Positions 28,401-43,400 of a stretch of 64,000 nucleotides of DNA are shown here, in pieces. A program made the position numbers and the translations under genes. The notes below the pieces were generated by a model, which was not told where the DNA came from, searched no databases, and saw nothing but the letters and a program-made list of their open reading frames with translations. Position 1 is the stretch's first letter, and each line of letters starts with the position of its first letter. Origin of the DNA: Paragonimus skrjabini miyazakii (Eukaryota > Platyhelminthes > Trematoda > Plagiorchiida > Troglotrematidae); the NCBI GenBank assembly GCA_014338405.1, contig JTDE01000099.1, forward strand, positions 182,132 to 246,131, written 5' to 3'.

Positions 28401-31400
28401 TGTGAATTTTAATTTCTCATTTAACTTTTATTTTACTTATATGTTGATAGTAGTATATTTTATCTCATAATTTGACGTGACTACTTCCATTATCTGTTCG
28501 TACTCAAATGTTTGATTCACTGACATTTATATGATTTCCATAAACTTTTAACAGGTCGACAACAGTTAAACTCTAGCCGACCTTATTATTTAACTTCCGT
28601 TCCTTATCACACTTTACTCTATTAGTTTATACAACGAACAATAATTCGCCACATATTTTACCGCTCAAATTAACTGGACAATTAAACACACGTTTCCGCG
28701 TAAGTGAATACTTATATAAAGTGTCCAGCACTGCAATGATAGGACCACGTTTGACACCATTATATGTATATATATATTTGTTTACAATCTTTTCCCTTTT
28801 GTCCATTTTAATGTATATATATATATATATTCAGACTTAAGACTAGGCTACTAGAGCGTATAATCCGATTCGTATGCTGATTTAGCACTGATCATAGAAA
28901 TTTGGTCAATGCTTTCTTTCAGTTAATTCAAAACATTAGTTACCGTGTGTAACCCAATGCGTTAGGAACACTTATGATAATTTTGCTTTAATCCAAACAT
29001 TATATTAGTGTTCATGTAAAAATCACGGTGCTTATCAGTTGACTCGTTTGGGTGAATTGGCCAGAGTGGTTTCCACTAAACATTATTAGCGACGGCAACC
29101 ATACAACTTTGTAAAGAATGCTTGTAGTTAGCCCAAAAGGGAGAACAAACTAAATGATTACTTTAGAAGAGATCCAATTGCGAAAAATCTGGACTTCGAC
29201 TGAATTCGAACCAGCGACAGAAACAACATGCACAAACGCGGCATATGCTCTACCAGCTGAGCTACAAAGCCGAAATCCAGATTTAATATCTGCTTAGCTC
29301 AGTTGGTAGAGCATTATCCGCTTTTGGGCATGTTGTTTCTGTCGCTGGTTCGAACCTAGTCGAAGTCCAGATTTTTTGCGATTGGATCTCTTCTAAATTA
29401 TCAAATTTGCCAAACTATTTATCAGTAACTAAATGATTACTGTTATGTTCCTGTTCGCGTGTAATCAACATTCAGCCATCCCGGAACTAACAGTTGTATA
29501 GAGAACATGTGACTCAAGGAAAGTAGACACGCAATGGCGTCATTCCTCATGGATGAATGAGCCGTTGGGGAGTGAAGGCGCGACCACCCGGAACACAGCT
29601 TGAATCTTAGCACGAATGTGGGAGCACACAGGCAGCCATGACGCGCGAACAACAATTATCCTAGAAAACTGACTGGTTCTAACCAGTTGTTAAATGATAG
29701 TTATGGTCTTCCGTATTCAAACTTTGGCCACACTTGAACTACAAACAATATGGGTTGCTTCAATAAACAAGTCACTCCAGAGACTCGACAAGCTTACCTT
29801 GAGGTATGTATATGTGCTTATTCATGCGCCCTGTGACTTACAGTGTAAGTCAATGTATCTGTTGTAATAAACGTCCGGAGAGGATTGGCTCACAACCATA
29901 CATGAATGTAGGTTTAATTCAGTCGGCATATCTCATGTACTAGTTGATGTGTTCCTCCTCGGTTGGCTGGCGTTACCTCAGCCAATCACTAAACGAAGTA
30001 TCCAATTAACTCGTGTTTTTGACGCGACGCTCTTTAACTATCCATGTCCGGTTATGTGAACAGGGAGAAATTTCAGGTTCAGATCTACTGGTACAGAAAC
30101 GAAATCCGGACTCCTCAATTCTCACTCGCCTGCGTGAAGCAGGATATAATGTGGCTTTCCCTAAAGCATTCAGCCAGTCCTTCGGAAACAAGTGGGAACG
30201 CACTCTGTAACTTGACGAGATGTTATCAAGTAGGCACATCTGTTCATTCTTACGCACACATCCAAAATTTGCTTTGACTTGCTGGCTGCCTTAATACGTA
30301 GGCGGTTAGCTGAACTGAGCACATTTATAAGATCGCGGTAACTTCATTCAGATATTCAGTGTTTAGTCTATTCTTGTATGATGACGTTTTTCAACCCGTC
30401 TGTCTATTGTATGTGTAGGTTGCACGTGCGTGTAAGTTCGGACTGTACGGATGTGATCAGTCTGTAACCAGATTTTGCAGCACGAGTAAATTCGATAACC
30501 AACATCTGGTAAATCAGTGATTCGAGAAACCTCCTCGTGATCACCGATCAGGATAGTATTCGTAAGAAATAAGACCACGTTGGAGATGAGTGAATTACAG
30601 AGGTTATGCACGAGAGAAAGTGTTAGCAGACACATCTCCTGACTAAGCAGCAAAGGCAAATCACGTCATATTGATTGATTGATCCGGCTTCGAGTGAATT
30701 GATATGTTTTAACTCACTCAGCTAATCAATCTCACTCAGATAATCAGATTGCAGCTGCGCGATCAAACGCCTGTACGTTAACTGTACTGTTTTCTCGCAT
30801 TCACTTTTCGAGGTCCCCTATAACATGATTTGTTCTAACGCTTTGACTGCCAGATATGATCGTCTCGATTGATTTGCTATGCATCTTGATGGCCACTATT
30901 GGTACTCATTTCGTCCTAAAAATTTAGAGTCCCTGTAGCCTAATTCTGACTCGTCTCATCCTCCCAATAAATGCCGTTGCCGCGTATATTCTCTTTCTCG
31001 GTTTTGGGTCAAGCGAATGAGCGCGTATCAAGGGAACAATCCGACAGAAAACGAGCGAGGCTTGTTTATATTCATACTTTGGTTAACTTTATTGTCCACG
31101 CCGAACTAACACTCGAAATGTACCTCGGTACTTTGTGTGATTTATTCGCAGCGCAATTGTCATTCACCCTGTTACAGTAAAAACACACAGTTAAACTAGA
31201 CTGTAAAGGTATCTCCTATCCATTAGTCCGAAAGACTAAAATTCAGTACACAGTTAACAGTGGGTCTAATAATATATCCATACAGTCCATGTTCCTACAA
31301 CCACTTACTCGATGTTTCATCGTCTATCAGTATTTGGTCATCTTGAGTGATGGAGCTGAGCATCGATTGACGTTCGACTTGTTCTTGTAACAATTGAATT

Positions 31401-34400
31401 CGATCCTCGTATTCCTGTGACATGAAATACAAAATAGAATCAAATCAACATGCAAAATCATTAGGTTCTTAGACACCTCACTTCAAGTGCCCCATTAATC
31501 CACTGATTGGAAAAGGATTTTCTTAGTCATCAAGTTGAGGTAGGTTATAGCGCATGATTATGAAAGGCAACGTGATCATATTAGCTCAATAGTCAGTGGT
31601 TTCCATTACCAGCTGAACACTATTCATATGTGAGTGAATCTTTCAAAACTACATGAATTTTACAACCAGCTTCTTTCAGCGAACCTCCTAGATAAAATTT
31701 TCGTTACACTTTGTATTCATCATTAATATCTAGCCATTCCGACTAGAAAGTTTAGGCTCCGGTCTGGTTACTTTAGTTCTGAGTGATTCATTCACTAGAT
31801 ACGGCAAAATGAACGCAGCTATACACTCTGATTCATTAGCTTATAAGCAGTGATAATGATGATAGAAGAGACTCAGTAGCTGACGTGAAATTGCATAAGA
31901 AACCTTGCTGATATCGTTTTTCACTCAGGTTAACTTTCCAAATTTAAATAAAACTGATTGCTGAAAGTCTACGTTATTCCCAAATGTATTTTCCTATGAT
32001 TAGCACAGTGCATATCACTGTTGGGTTGCGCAGATTACAAACCGATGACTGATTTTACATGAGTTTATTTCACACACTGAGGTAGTCTTTTCCAACTGGT
32101 TCAGTTGACTGGGTTTTTACCCCACTGGTGTGGATGGATGCAGTCCGCCTCGGATGGTGTTTGTAGTACTCTTTGGTGCTTCACGACCGGTTCCGTCCTT
32201 GTTGAGTTGTTGACTTGGTAAGCATAAATAGCGGTGAAACGACAGTCCACTTAAATATAACTGGACTGCAACTTTTCCAATCACACACGAAGTAATACGT
32301 AGCTAAATCGGATTATAAGTGTCATGTTGGTAGCCGCAGTACTGTCAGCAATAGAATGATAGAGGTAATTTTTACAAAAGTCTCAGCTAAACACGTTTGT
32401 AATGAATGTAGCAACAGTAAGCGCCAAATGTACGGCTCGAGGCCAAAGGCACAATGAATAGCGCGTACTGTCAGAAAAGGCTGCCGGAGAAACTGGAACC
32501 AGACAGGCCAGTATGCATCGACCGAGCGTTGACGTAAAACAAATGTTTATGAGTTAGGCAGTAGTGATTCTGTATGTCACCAGTGGGTTTTACCAACTCT
32601 GACATCAATCTCAGGGAAACAGCACAGGTTTAAGAGGGTGGAGAATAAAGAATACAAAGGTGGAATTCAGCGACCAACTGTTAATTGAAAACAAACGAAA
32701 AACAAGATGATGGATGCTCACAGAGGACGGTCTCAGACCATCGAATCCACGCGTAAAGCAAGTAATGCTTGGAAGGTTGAAGTCACCCATAGGTTCGTAA
32801 TAAACACTTTCAGGTTTAGAAAAACGACGTAACCAAAAGTAGGGACCGATGCAAGTGAAACAATAATAATCACGTACTTTAACTGCACAATTGTTTTGCA
32901 TGCATGTTTATTTATCCGCATTCATCAGAAGAATTCAATATTATCTAGTTTTATTCGACTCAAATACACAGTGTTTCGTGTAGGATTGATCGCATCCTTT
33001 TCTGATCTCCTTTTCATTCTGATTTTCCAATTGGCTAATTATGTCTGATATCTGCAGAAACGCTTTTGGAAACCAGGAATGTCATCCATCCGGAAGAACA
33101 TTCGGTATTTCCAGTGGATACAGACCGATTGGTTGCCTACACTTCTGCTTACTTGCTCTAACCATAAAATACGCATCATCTTTGCTTCCACAGTGGACCA
33201 GATTTAATTGTTTTTTTTTATGGGTGAGTTCATAACTTTACTACCCGTTATTTTCCTACTCCTGGTTGTCTCATTAACTGAGTCGACATATTTCACAGAT
33301 TTGGAGCCCTTCGTTCTGTTTTATTGCTAAATACATAAACACCAATGACGGAAAAGCCATCAGTGAAATTTTCTGTTTATTCACATGGATCGGTAACCTT
33401 TGTTGTAAAATGATTATTGCATTACAGTGATCACAACGCGTTAATACAGTTCTTATGGTTATAACCAATGTGATCTTTAAGTAACAAATAGCCTTTCAAT
33501 AACAGAGATAAAAAGTTTATATCAGTTATTACCATCATTACATATCAAATAGTGGTAGCAGACAAAAAGAAACAGTTTGGCTGCTAACAAGAAGGCGTCG
33601 TGTTTAACTCAATATTCCTATCTTCACTTCGTTGCACCAATTGAATACGAACCAGCAAGTCACTATCAACAAGATTAATCGGTGAATTGCTTCTAGAGGG
33701 AATAACATAAACTATTGACAGTTGGGATATTTAGTATTAAACTTTACCTCCCCACTCACACACACACACTTTCGAAAAGCTCCCTCCCGCAAACTATAGA
33801 TATTCTGTCTTTCAGATGATGTTCCTTAATCGTACGTAATCATTTACAAAAGTTAGCCCATCATGCTCAATTGACCTGAAGTGAATGTGCCTTCATTAGA
33901 GCCCTTCAGTAATATATATCTTCGTCTCGTCATTATTGTAAGTTAGTTAAAAATTACGACTATCAATTGGCAAATAAATTCGGATAAAATTATTTCTCCA
34001 ATTTCATTATCGAATTGTACAAGCCCCAATCTCTTTTTAAAGTAAACGCCTCTGGAGCACGTCATTTAGAGATATTCGTCTCAATGAACTGTCCTAAAGA
34101 AATGGCAAACAGTTGTCCTAAGGTCTGCTCTGCGAAATTCTAATATATACAAAAGTTTGACCTTAATTTCCGCAGAAAATGAACGATCATAAGTTTTTTG
34201 ATGACAATCTTTAAATACAAGCTAAAACAAGACCCGTCCTAGATCCAAACTAGTCAAATACATATGTGTTACACTGAGCCAGAAGATGCAGTGGTTTTCT
34301 CATATTAACAGTTTCGTCACGAAAACGAGAAAGCATACTTTATGTTTTACTCCTGTTTGTAACAGTATTTCCTAACCATTTGACCACAAATTCCACACAT

Positions 34401-37400
34401 TTTGAGTTCCACTGAGGGGTTTAAGTAAATGTAACAGTATTCCTCCTTCACAACTTAGTAAAATTACAATGCCTTGGAATTTTAAGGCGGTAAACCGTTT
34501 TCCCCACAATTTTGTCCGATTCCAATCATTTGATATTTGTCAGTACCTTTTTCCCCGGTTATTAAACTATCTCTTAATTTGCATGATTTCTTACTTTTCC
34601 CGAAAACTGCAACACTAAATATATCCCTTGGAGAGCGTTGTTGTGCAATTCCTGAGTAAAACACACAACTTGTTGACCTGCCTTAACTTGTCTTGGCACG
34701 CAGAAAATCTGTGATCTCTATTTGCATGGCCGATCTCCACTGACGGATGTTTGAGTGGAATCAACTGGACTGTTACTGTGTCACTTCCCCAGATTATCAG
34801 GCCAAGTGAGCATCACTCACAAGTGATTATGTCTAAACGTTTCAACATGATAACTCTGCTCTATTTATTGCGATTGTGGGTGTTATATTTGTCGCCGACT
34901 TTCAAATATACTGTGATTTGTCCGTTTTTTCCTAACACGATGTTGGACATAACAATATTCTAGCTATTTGATGCGAAACTATTCCTACTGCGAGCCGCTC
35001 GGTTAACGATGATGGTTTGAATCACATCAGTTTTGTTGTTTGTCGACCATTTGTTAGTTTGAGTTGGAATTTTCTATCAGAGGATGCTAATGGTCAAGCG
35101 TATTAAATATTAAGCTGTGAATAGCATCGTGCGACTTCACTGAAAAAATTAATAACTGGATGTTTCAGGACACACTGTACAACCGCATCAGATGACCCTA
35201 TCAGGTGAGGCTACAAAAGTTTATCAACGTTCTTGATTTTACTAACAGAAATTCTAACGTAACCAAGGACGAAATCAGCTTCGAACTATCACTCCATAAT
35301 CCAATATACACATTTCGGGTATAAACCACTGAGAAACTTGACGACAGACCTATCAGACAATTACAACTCAATCATCTGATATACTTACATATGAGCTATA
35401 GTCTCTAACTACAAACTGCATGACAGACATGTTTTTTCTGCATGTTACGGATACTAGACATGTAATAGGTTGACAAAGACTAAAACATACTACAATACCA
35501 CTCAACAGCCTTCTTCAGTTCGTTACTTCAATGATTTTATATAGTCTATGTCAAACCTATCTCACCCGTTTTTGTTCTTCAAATAACCGGTCAGAAGCAT
35601 CCCGTTCTCGACGAAACTGCGCTTCAATTTCCAATAAACGCTCCTCCATTTCTTTACGTAAGTCCACACCTTGTTTGTCCAACAATTCACAGATCGCATA
35701 AGTCCAGTCAATCGATTCTGTCATGCTGTCTGAACAAGCGATTCCGAACAGATGCATCGGTGTAAATGGTTAGTTAATCAGTGACTTGAAGTTGGGAAAT
35801 TTTAGTCTGTTGATGTTTTGTCATGAACATAATGCGGAACTGTAGCGTTGTAATTTCTTGTACACAATATTTTCAGGACAAAAATGTGTGGTACTCCTTT
35901 GAGAAAATATTCTTTTAACTAGCTACAATGTTGCATCATCAACAGATTATAGACTATACGGAACTCTGCATTTAGAAGGCAATCCTAAATTATGTTGACT
36001 TAATATAAAGGAACAGTTTGTCTGGATCAGTTTGACTGAAATCGGGTTGCGATACACTTATGTTCATCATTAAGCGAATTCCTGAGGTTGCCTGTTGGCC
36101 CAGGGCTAATTTACTCACGATGACCTGAAACTAATTTATCATCTCAGTAGAGTGAAAAAGAATTAATCCGGCAAATTTTGCAGCCAAACAGAAAGTTATC
36201 ATCAGCGATTGTAAAGAGGACTATCAGGAACATTTTTTAGGAAAACTGGTTTCAAAATTGAAAACCACCCACACTCGTTCACAGCCTTTGCATTCAGATA
36301 AGCTTTTCGGCTAACCCACTTCGAAAGAAAACATTAGACTCTAGTTTCGCTCTTATTAGAGCTAATCAGTAGTGCATATCCTTGTCCGGATCGGAGTCTG
36401 CACTCTTATCCTTGTGCTTGTTCCTTCTCTTTTCGAAATGATCGGGCAAGCTGAACATTATGCATATAAGGTTGCCGTTGAGCGTTTGTATTTAATTATT
36501 CGACCATGGCTATTCTGAAGTTGCTGGCGTTGTGGTCAACACGCTAGTCTCATAAGCAAGAGGGTCAGAGTGTAAACTCTGATCCGAACAAGGATATGCA
36601 CTGTTGAGGAGCTCTAATAAGAGATAAACTCGAGTCTAATGTTTCCTTATGAAGTGGGTTAGCCGGAAGGCTTATCTGAATGCGACGGCTGCGGCCAAGT
36701 GTGGGTGGTGTTCAATTTTAAAAAACCTAAGTCCCGAACATTCACTTGTGAAAACTAGTTCAAGAGGAAGACAACGTGGAGTATCATTTTAAACCTCAAG
36801 AAGAACTAATTCTCGGAATAGCTGGCCGGAAAAGCCCCAAAAATCTCCCATTTACCTGGATTGAACGAATAAATTACTTTAGAATGAAGTTCAGCTCGTT
36901 AATGTGTGCCTTTTTGTGTTCACACTGGCAGGAAGTTCCAGTGCGCATCACCTCAGACCCAACTGGTTAACTGTTTTTATACCATCTGTTAGGCAAGAGG
37001 AGTGACGGTTGCGTACTCACGGAAAGCTGCAAAATGCTGACCTTTCACTGTCCCGCTTACGGTGCTACATCGCGATGAGCGCACTACACACCACTGTGCT
37101 AATCAAACTACAAACAATATAACCCTTATTATTTCCTGCAATTTTTGACGAGTAAGTTTTGTGTTCTACTATAGCACAGCTCCGAGGACCACTTACCTTA
37201 TGTGTGTGACTGCCTAATTAAATCGTGGCTTAACAACTTCTCGCTTAACTGCACTCATTGCGCACATAAAGTAATTGTACCATGCTGTAAATCCTACAGG
37301 CTCTTTCTCTCCTATCTATCCACTCCGTAGTGTACAATCAGAGAGGGTCAAAGGTTATCTGTTGGCATTAACAGAAACTGTCACCATCCGTTCATGGTCT

Positions 37401-40400
37401 TCCTAAATGCGTGCACAAAAGTCCCCCTTGACGTTGTGCTCACATCCGGTTTAGATGGAGTACACACTCATGATCACTATCTTGACAAGTACCCTTATTC
37501 TATGCAGCCGACAGTTCAGAGGAAACACAGCCTATGCACCCAAAGTGACATTTTTGATTGTACTCACAAGATCAATCTGAGAATCCGTCAAAACCCATTT
37601 ATCAAGTAATATATTGGTGCCCGTCCATCATTGATGTGTCTGACTTCACCAGCACACAAGCTCTCTGTTTATCAGATTAGTGATTTTCATGATGTATTTA
37701 TATAATGTATTTAGTATGATGGTAAATAACCGTAAATGAGCTCGTTCGTCAACCTTTTCTAAATATCATTGGAATACTTTCTTTGTTGTATTCATAATTA
37801 TAGAACTACAAAGTAAGTGATGTGTGTAACATAACGGGTTAGATATGAGATGTTTGTCATACGTGGCTTACAGTTAATTGACAGCCAAAATATTCCAGCT
37901 AACTGTCAAACTTATCCCGCATTTGCACAAATGATGGGATTTGAGTTGGACGCAAACATCTAAGGACAAGGACCATTGGTTATTGTAAGTAATTAATACT
38001 CTGAACATTGCTCGAGCGCACACTTACTGGACATATCGGTTGGAGCTGATTTCTTTTCTCTACCTAGAAATGGAAAAAGCTTGAATGAATAGTGCTCATC
38101 ATTTCTAACAGAGGACATTTTGGAAAATTAAAACACAATTTTCTTGGAACGAATTTTAATGGAACCGTCAAAAAATTCCGTTTGCGCTTTTTATAGTCTG
38201 TCAAAGTGTTCTGCTTCTTCCCAAACCCATCACGCAGGAAACAGGTGATTATGAGAGGAGAAACACTGGTTGGAAGCACAATACACATGTGTGTGTACAT
38301 TATTCAAAACACAAAAGGGTGGTATCTATAATCGTTGGTCATCTTCTGGAGAACAATCACTATGTGGATCTACTACAGGCAACCACAACTGTTTACAAAC
38401 CGGATAAGCTCTGGTTGATGAGGTCTGCTGAGGTAGTTAAACTGTGACGTTAAAATTCATCTCCACAGGTGGCGCCGAAGAAGTGATACGTACCTCCTGT
38501 CAAAACGAAGGGTTTAAACGTTTCAACGGACCACACGCTGAATAAACAACGTGCAACATGACACTGAGTTCCTGTTGGTTTGATAACAACTCCTACAGTC
38601 TGTTGCAACAGATGATAATATCCTGGTGTGTGCGGAAACCAGAAACAAATTCATTTGCAGATATATGAGCTTCTGGAAATAACAGTTAACTTGCTCGTAA
38701 ATCAGTTATTCTTCTTCACGGGTTGTGTGAATAAAATGTAACGGATGTTCATTATGAGAACAGTAACTACGTAAGAAATGGAGAAAATTGTATTTTGATC
38801 ACCTCAAAGCAACCTGGTTGTGTGAATAACAGCTTATTCACACCAATCGAATACAAATGCACATCAATGAATGTTCTGTTCATAAAAGTTAGGGAAAATT
38901 GATCGAGAAGACTCGTTTCTCAGTTCAAGCCCTTGATAATGACTGTACAGTTAATACCTCAGTTGACTTCCTGTCTAAAATTTGCTTTTTTTCATTGTGC
39001 ACACCTAATAAATCACGAGAAAGGTTTTCCTGGCCGTTAATACTGTACACTACCTCTCTCGAGCACTCCAATAAAAGATATTTTATTGAATCAGGCTTCA
39101 ACAAACAACCCCCTTCTCATTTTACGTACAACTAGTCTGAAGTTATAGTGGTCTGTAAGCCAGATTTTCATACTATGTGCTGGTGGAAGTCAAACTGTTA
39201 GCAGCTTGTGTTGAGAGGACAACAAAATAGTAGTAACATTTTTCATCAGTCCCTACTAACCGTAGCGTATTTAGTTTCCAATTTCTGTGTGTATTTTTTA
39301 AAAGTTATTTTCTTGAAAATCTTAACCTGTATTCTGTGTTTACCCAAGCCGTAAGCCCCTCATCTTGTAAACTGAGAAGATTCAACGAATTCTACAAGGT
39401 ATTCGGGTTGGAAACTTTTAAATGCCACTCTTGTGATAACTTTTATGAAAAATACCATTGACCCTGACAGCACCAGTCTATTATTGTTTGGTGATAGATA
39501 GTGGACACATCATAATAAATAAAAATACTGATCAGGTTGATGATGAACCCTTAAAAACACTGTTGCTAACCGGTAGGCTGACTTCTTTTAGGTCTCAGTA
39601 ATCCTGTAGAAAAAGATGGATATTCATTTCGTAAAGTGTTTCCTTCAAATTACCGACGTAACGGACCCCTGCGTTCCTGAACTATTGATTTATTATTGTA
39701 AAATTGTAATTCGTTCAGCCACTACTCGAATTTTACACACTAAAACTTACACCACTTGGCAGTGATAACCTTAAGATAAAATACTTTCTACGAGCACAGA
39801 GATAGAAACCACAAAATGTGGGATACTCAGATAGCCGCTTGAGGCGCTAAAGGCAGACAACCTAGTGGTCAACAAATCAAACATCCCAGTAAGTCAAGCC
39901 CAGTTGTTTCGAGATGATAACCATGCACTTCCTGCACAGAGTTTGCTGCTGGGGAGGTATCAATTAAGTTTTCGTAGTCGTTACTGTTTTCACTCGGTGG
40001 CCCTGCCCATGCGCTATCTGGATGTGAACCGCTGCTTTAAGGAATTACGCATGGTCACACGTTTTATGGTACCGGTCTCCTGGTCAACTTTAATCAAAGC
40101 CTATGGTTTTTCGGCCGACTGATCATCACACGAGTCTATTCGCAACTGATAGCTTTACAAGACCAGAGATTATATTCGTAACACCTTACTCTCAAGTTAT
40201 AAGTGTAGCATGAGTCAGATTTTTATCGTAGTTCCACTTTAAAATGAGTATTCATCATTCAGCTCAGTTTGGACTACAGAACAAACATTTGTTGAGAGTT
40301 ACCGCTTATGGTTCACGCTGTAGCTCAGACGCTAAATTCCCCAGTCAAAGGTGTGCTGACATTGTCAAATGTTTCCAATTGAATTGTAATACTGAATGAT

Positions 40401-43400
40401 TGGCACATATTTGCATACTATCCATCGTTCCGATGCAACATACAGTTTATCTGGCTATTTGTTAAATTCAATTCATGATCATCTTTAACTGCTCGTGGGA
40501 AAGAGAATTCGTTATTGACCTGAGGTCTGTAAACTATCGATGAGTAGTCCTCACTCAGTGAGTTTTCTTATGACAATAGGCTTTAGTCCATGCCTCTGTT
40601 TTAAAATTTGGTGCAATGTTTTCATCATCTTCATGTATCCTCTCGCAAATGCATTTCTCAACGTCCCACACACTTTTGCGCAGAGTATTGGTACACTTTT
40701 GTATAATTTCTCGTGCATTCTTCTCGGATAAAGACAATAATTATCAATATTGATTACAGTCGGTCTAAGCGTCAACGGTCTGAGGCGCCAACCTCGCCCA
40801 TAATTCTGACGTTTCTCCCTGAAAATACAATGCGGCAACTAGCTGGTTCCACTCACTAATAAGAAGTTGCTTCCGATTCCTGCTGGAAAAATTTACGGCT
40901 TGACAGAAATCGACGTTCCGTTTCCTTACCCCTTTGTACAATCAGGTGCCAATAATCAGCCAGACCCAAATTTCAACTTATTGTTCACAGCCGATATCAA
41001 ACAGCTTCGTCCTAGACATCGTTTATACCTGCATCGTAAGCTATCAACAGTACGAATCAAAAAGACATTGTCACTGTACAGGAGGCATATACATAACTCC
41101 AAGTTACAATCCGGAAAAACTTGTCCGCTTTCGATTTCAAGGCACTGTCGGTTGACTCAAAATTACGTCCCTTTGCGCAACTTTTGGCTACAATCCTCCG
41201 TGACTGGTTGAAACGTAAATAGCTCAAGGTCTGGTTAACATTATTCGTGAGCCGCAGCATAAGCGTCATTAAACAGCCGTCAAAACAGTAGCCTCCTCCT
41301 CACACTGGTGAATGACCCACCGCTCACGTAGTCCCCAACCACTCTTAACCCACAGACAACCTTCACCGAGTCGCCTACCGACAACCGAAGATAAAGAAGC
41401 GTCAAGGTGGTCTATCTGAATCAACTATTCTCTACCGTTGGTCCCCGAGGGACTTAATTGGCCAATCCCTTCCCCTTTTAATTTTGGGCTCTATACTAAT
41501 TAACGGGCAAGCTGTGTGCAGTAAAAAATATGCAGGTGTAACTTGAGAAAAATCCCTTTGGAACACATACGACGTTGCGAGTTGATAAAATTCCGTTACT
41601 CCATTTCTCACCAGTCTGCAAAACTGTCCAAAACAAAACATGCAGACTTACGCTTCATCATTATGCAGTGTTCCTTGGAACATTTTAACATTCAAGTAAG
41701 AGAAACCAATACACATTCCACGGCCAGAAATAACGGCAGCAGGTTGACAACAATATCAGCCTATCACTACATTATATCTGAAATAATAGTTAGGATTGAA
41801 TTTTACCATCCAAAATTCCATTTGTGTCACAGGTGCAAAACTTTTCATACCGCCGATGATTGCAAGAAATGATGTTAACGGGAACTAAACTCGATCAGGA
41901 CCTCATGTGTTCGTTCTGAGGCTAAGGTTCCCGGCTCAACATTGTATACGTTCTCCACACGCAAATGTGTTCTATTATAATTCAATCCAAGTCGAACTTT
42001 TTAAACCAGCGTAACTGTCCAGCCAGTGCTCTGCAACGGCAGAACATAGTCTAATGACAAGATTCTAGCCAAAGAAGACTGAACACATGACAGGACAGAA
42101 TGCCAAGTCACATAGGTAAACGTCGCCAAACGAACGAACAGTTTCATTTATTTTGTGATGCCTGCTAGATACAGGGCAGCTGTCTACCCAAAGAAATTCG
42201 GATCGCATTGAGTCGTTCAGGTATCTTTCATCAAACAGCTTCGCTTCTGCCTTTCTGAGCAACCTAGATTGAAGATTAGTCAGTCCTTCGTATCTTTATG
42301 AAATCTAGCCGAATTGTGTATAGTTTAGGTACCAGTTAATTGCCTAACTTGCTGGCGAAAGGTTTGGTTCTGGCATATACTTCTTCTTTAGGTTAGAGAT
42401 TTGTCTGCTTAAACATATCATAAAATACGCAATTTTGTCTGCAACTGAGTTATGCAAAATATATTTGGTGACCGTCTTCTCCTATAGACATAAGTTGAAC
42501 AACAGCCAAAATGATATTACCACAGCTGCATTCAACTGCGAGTGAGGTTTAGTGTATACCAACCAAAATCCCCTACTAGTCACCAGTAATCAAAAATGTC
42601 CCCCAGTGAGTTTATTCATTTCTTTGGGTTCGACTAAAAGAATAATCTTAGCCGTAGGACTATCGATTGAATTCAACAAGACACTTATTTTCTCCCCTGC
42701 ATGTCGCTGCACAATCAGTGTACTATTCACTAACAAATGTGGCTGTGTGTTTGTATGCGACAATTCAGCCGTATCTAAGTCAGAGCCAATGATGCAGTGG
42801 TTAACACGGTTGCGTCATAAAAGTGCGGTCGGAATTCTAATTTCGGTCGCGACAAAAATATACACTATTTACGAGGTCTAACAGGAACGAAACTCGAGTC
42901 TAGCGCTTCTTTCTGAAAGGGGCCGACTGGAAAGTTTATGAGACTGCGACAGCTGCGATCATTTGTGGGTGATGTTCAATTTATATGAAAACCAAGATCC
43001 TCTACTATTCATCGGTAATCGAAATATCGTGCAACGAGGTAGTCATCTCTGTGGTTTGTAATCAAAGATTAGTCCTGGTCGAAGGGTCATCGATTGCAGT
43101 GACTAGGAGAGTGCTACTGTCACCTCTCATACTTGTTCCGTCAAACACAGACCATCCCACGGTACATCAGTCCGGCTCCGGACATTCAGCCACGTGATCA
43201 GTTTTTCTCGATCTGTTCAGCGCTCGATCATTCGATTAAGTGCCCAAGACGACCAGCGCAGTGCGAAACAGTGCATATGTTACTTGCGTTAATTTTGGTG
43301 AGCGGGAAGCAACCTATGCTAACTAACTAACTGGATCTGTGAACTGTTTGACAAATCCTGCTGGAGCAGTCGATTCCTGGATCACCTGGTAGATTCCATA

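Larger units (their letters stand above)
27774..31308 (-). other. Kinesin intron, 3.5 kb
   Basis: Holds the inverted family B SINE pair (29.2-29.4 kb) and TA microsatellites (28.8 kb). The 30.0-30.26 kb stretch is open on both strands but unrecognised. Confidence 0.72.

Noticed and set aside
29253..29357. True tRNA genes at 29.2-29.4 kb
   Set aside because: A and B boxes are present but acceptor stems do not pair and anticodon arms are disrupted; the same unit recurs at 43.5 and 60.9 kb as a SINE.
40555..40737. Dynein light chain-like protein in the other minus frame
   Set aside because: The frame gives a plausible hydrophilic peptide, but conserved light-chain residues are absent and it ends abruptly.
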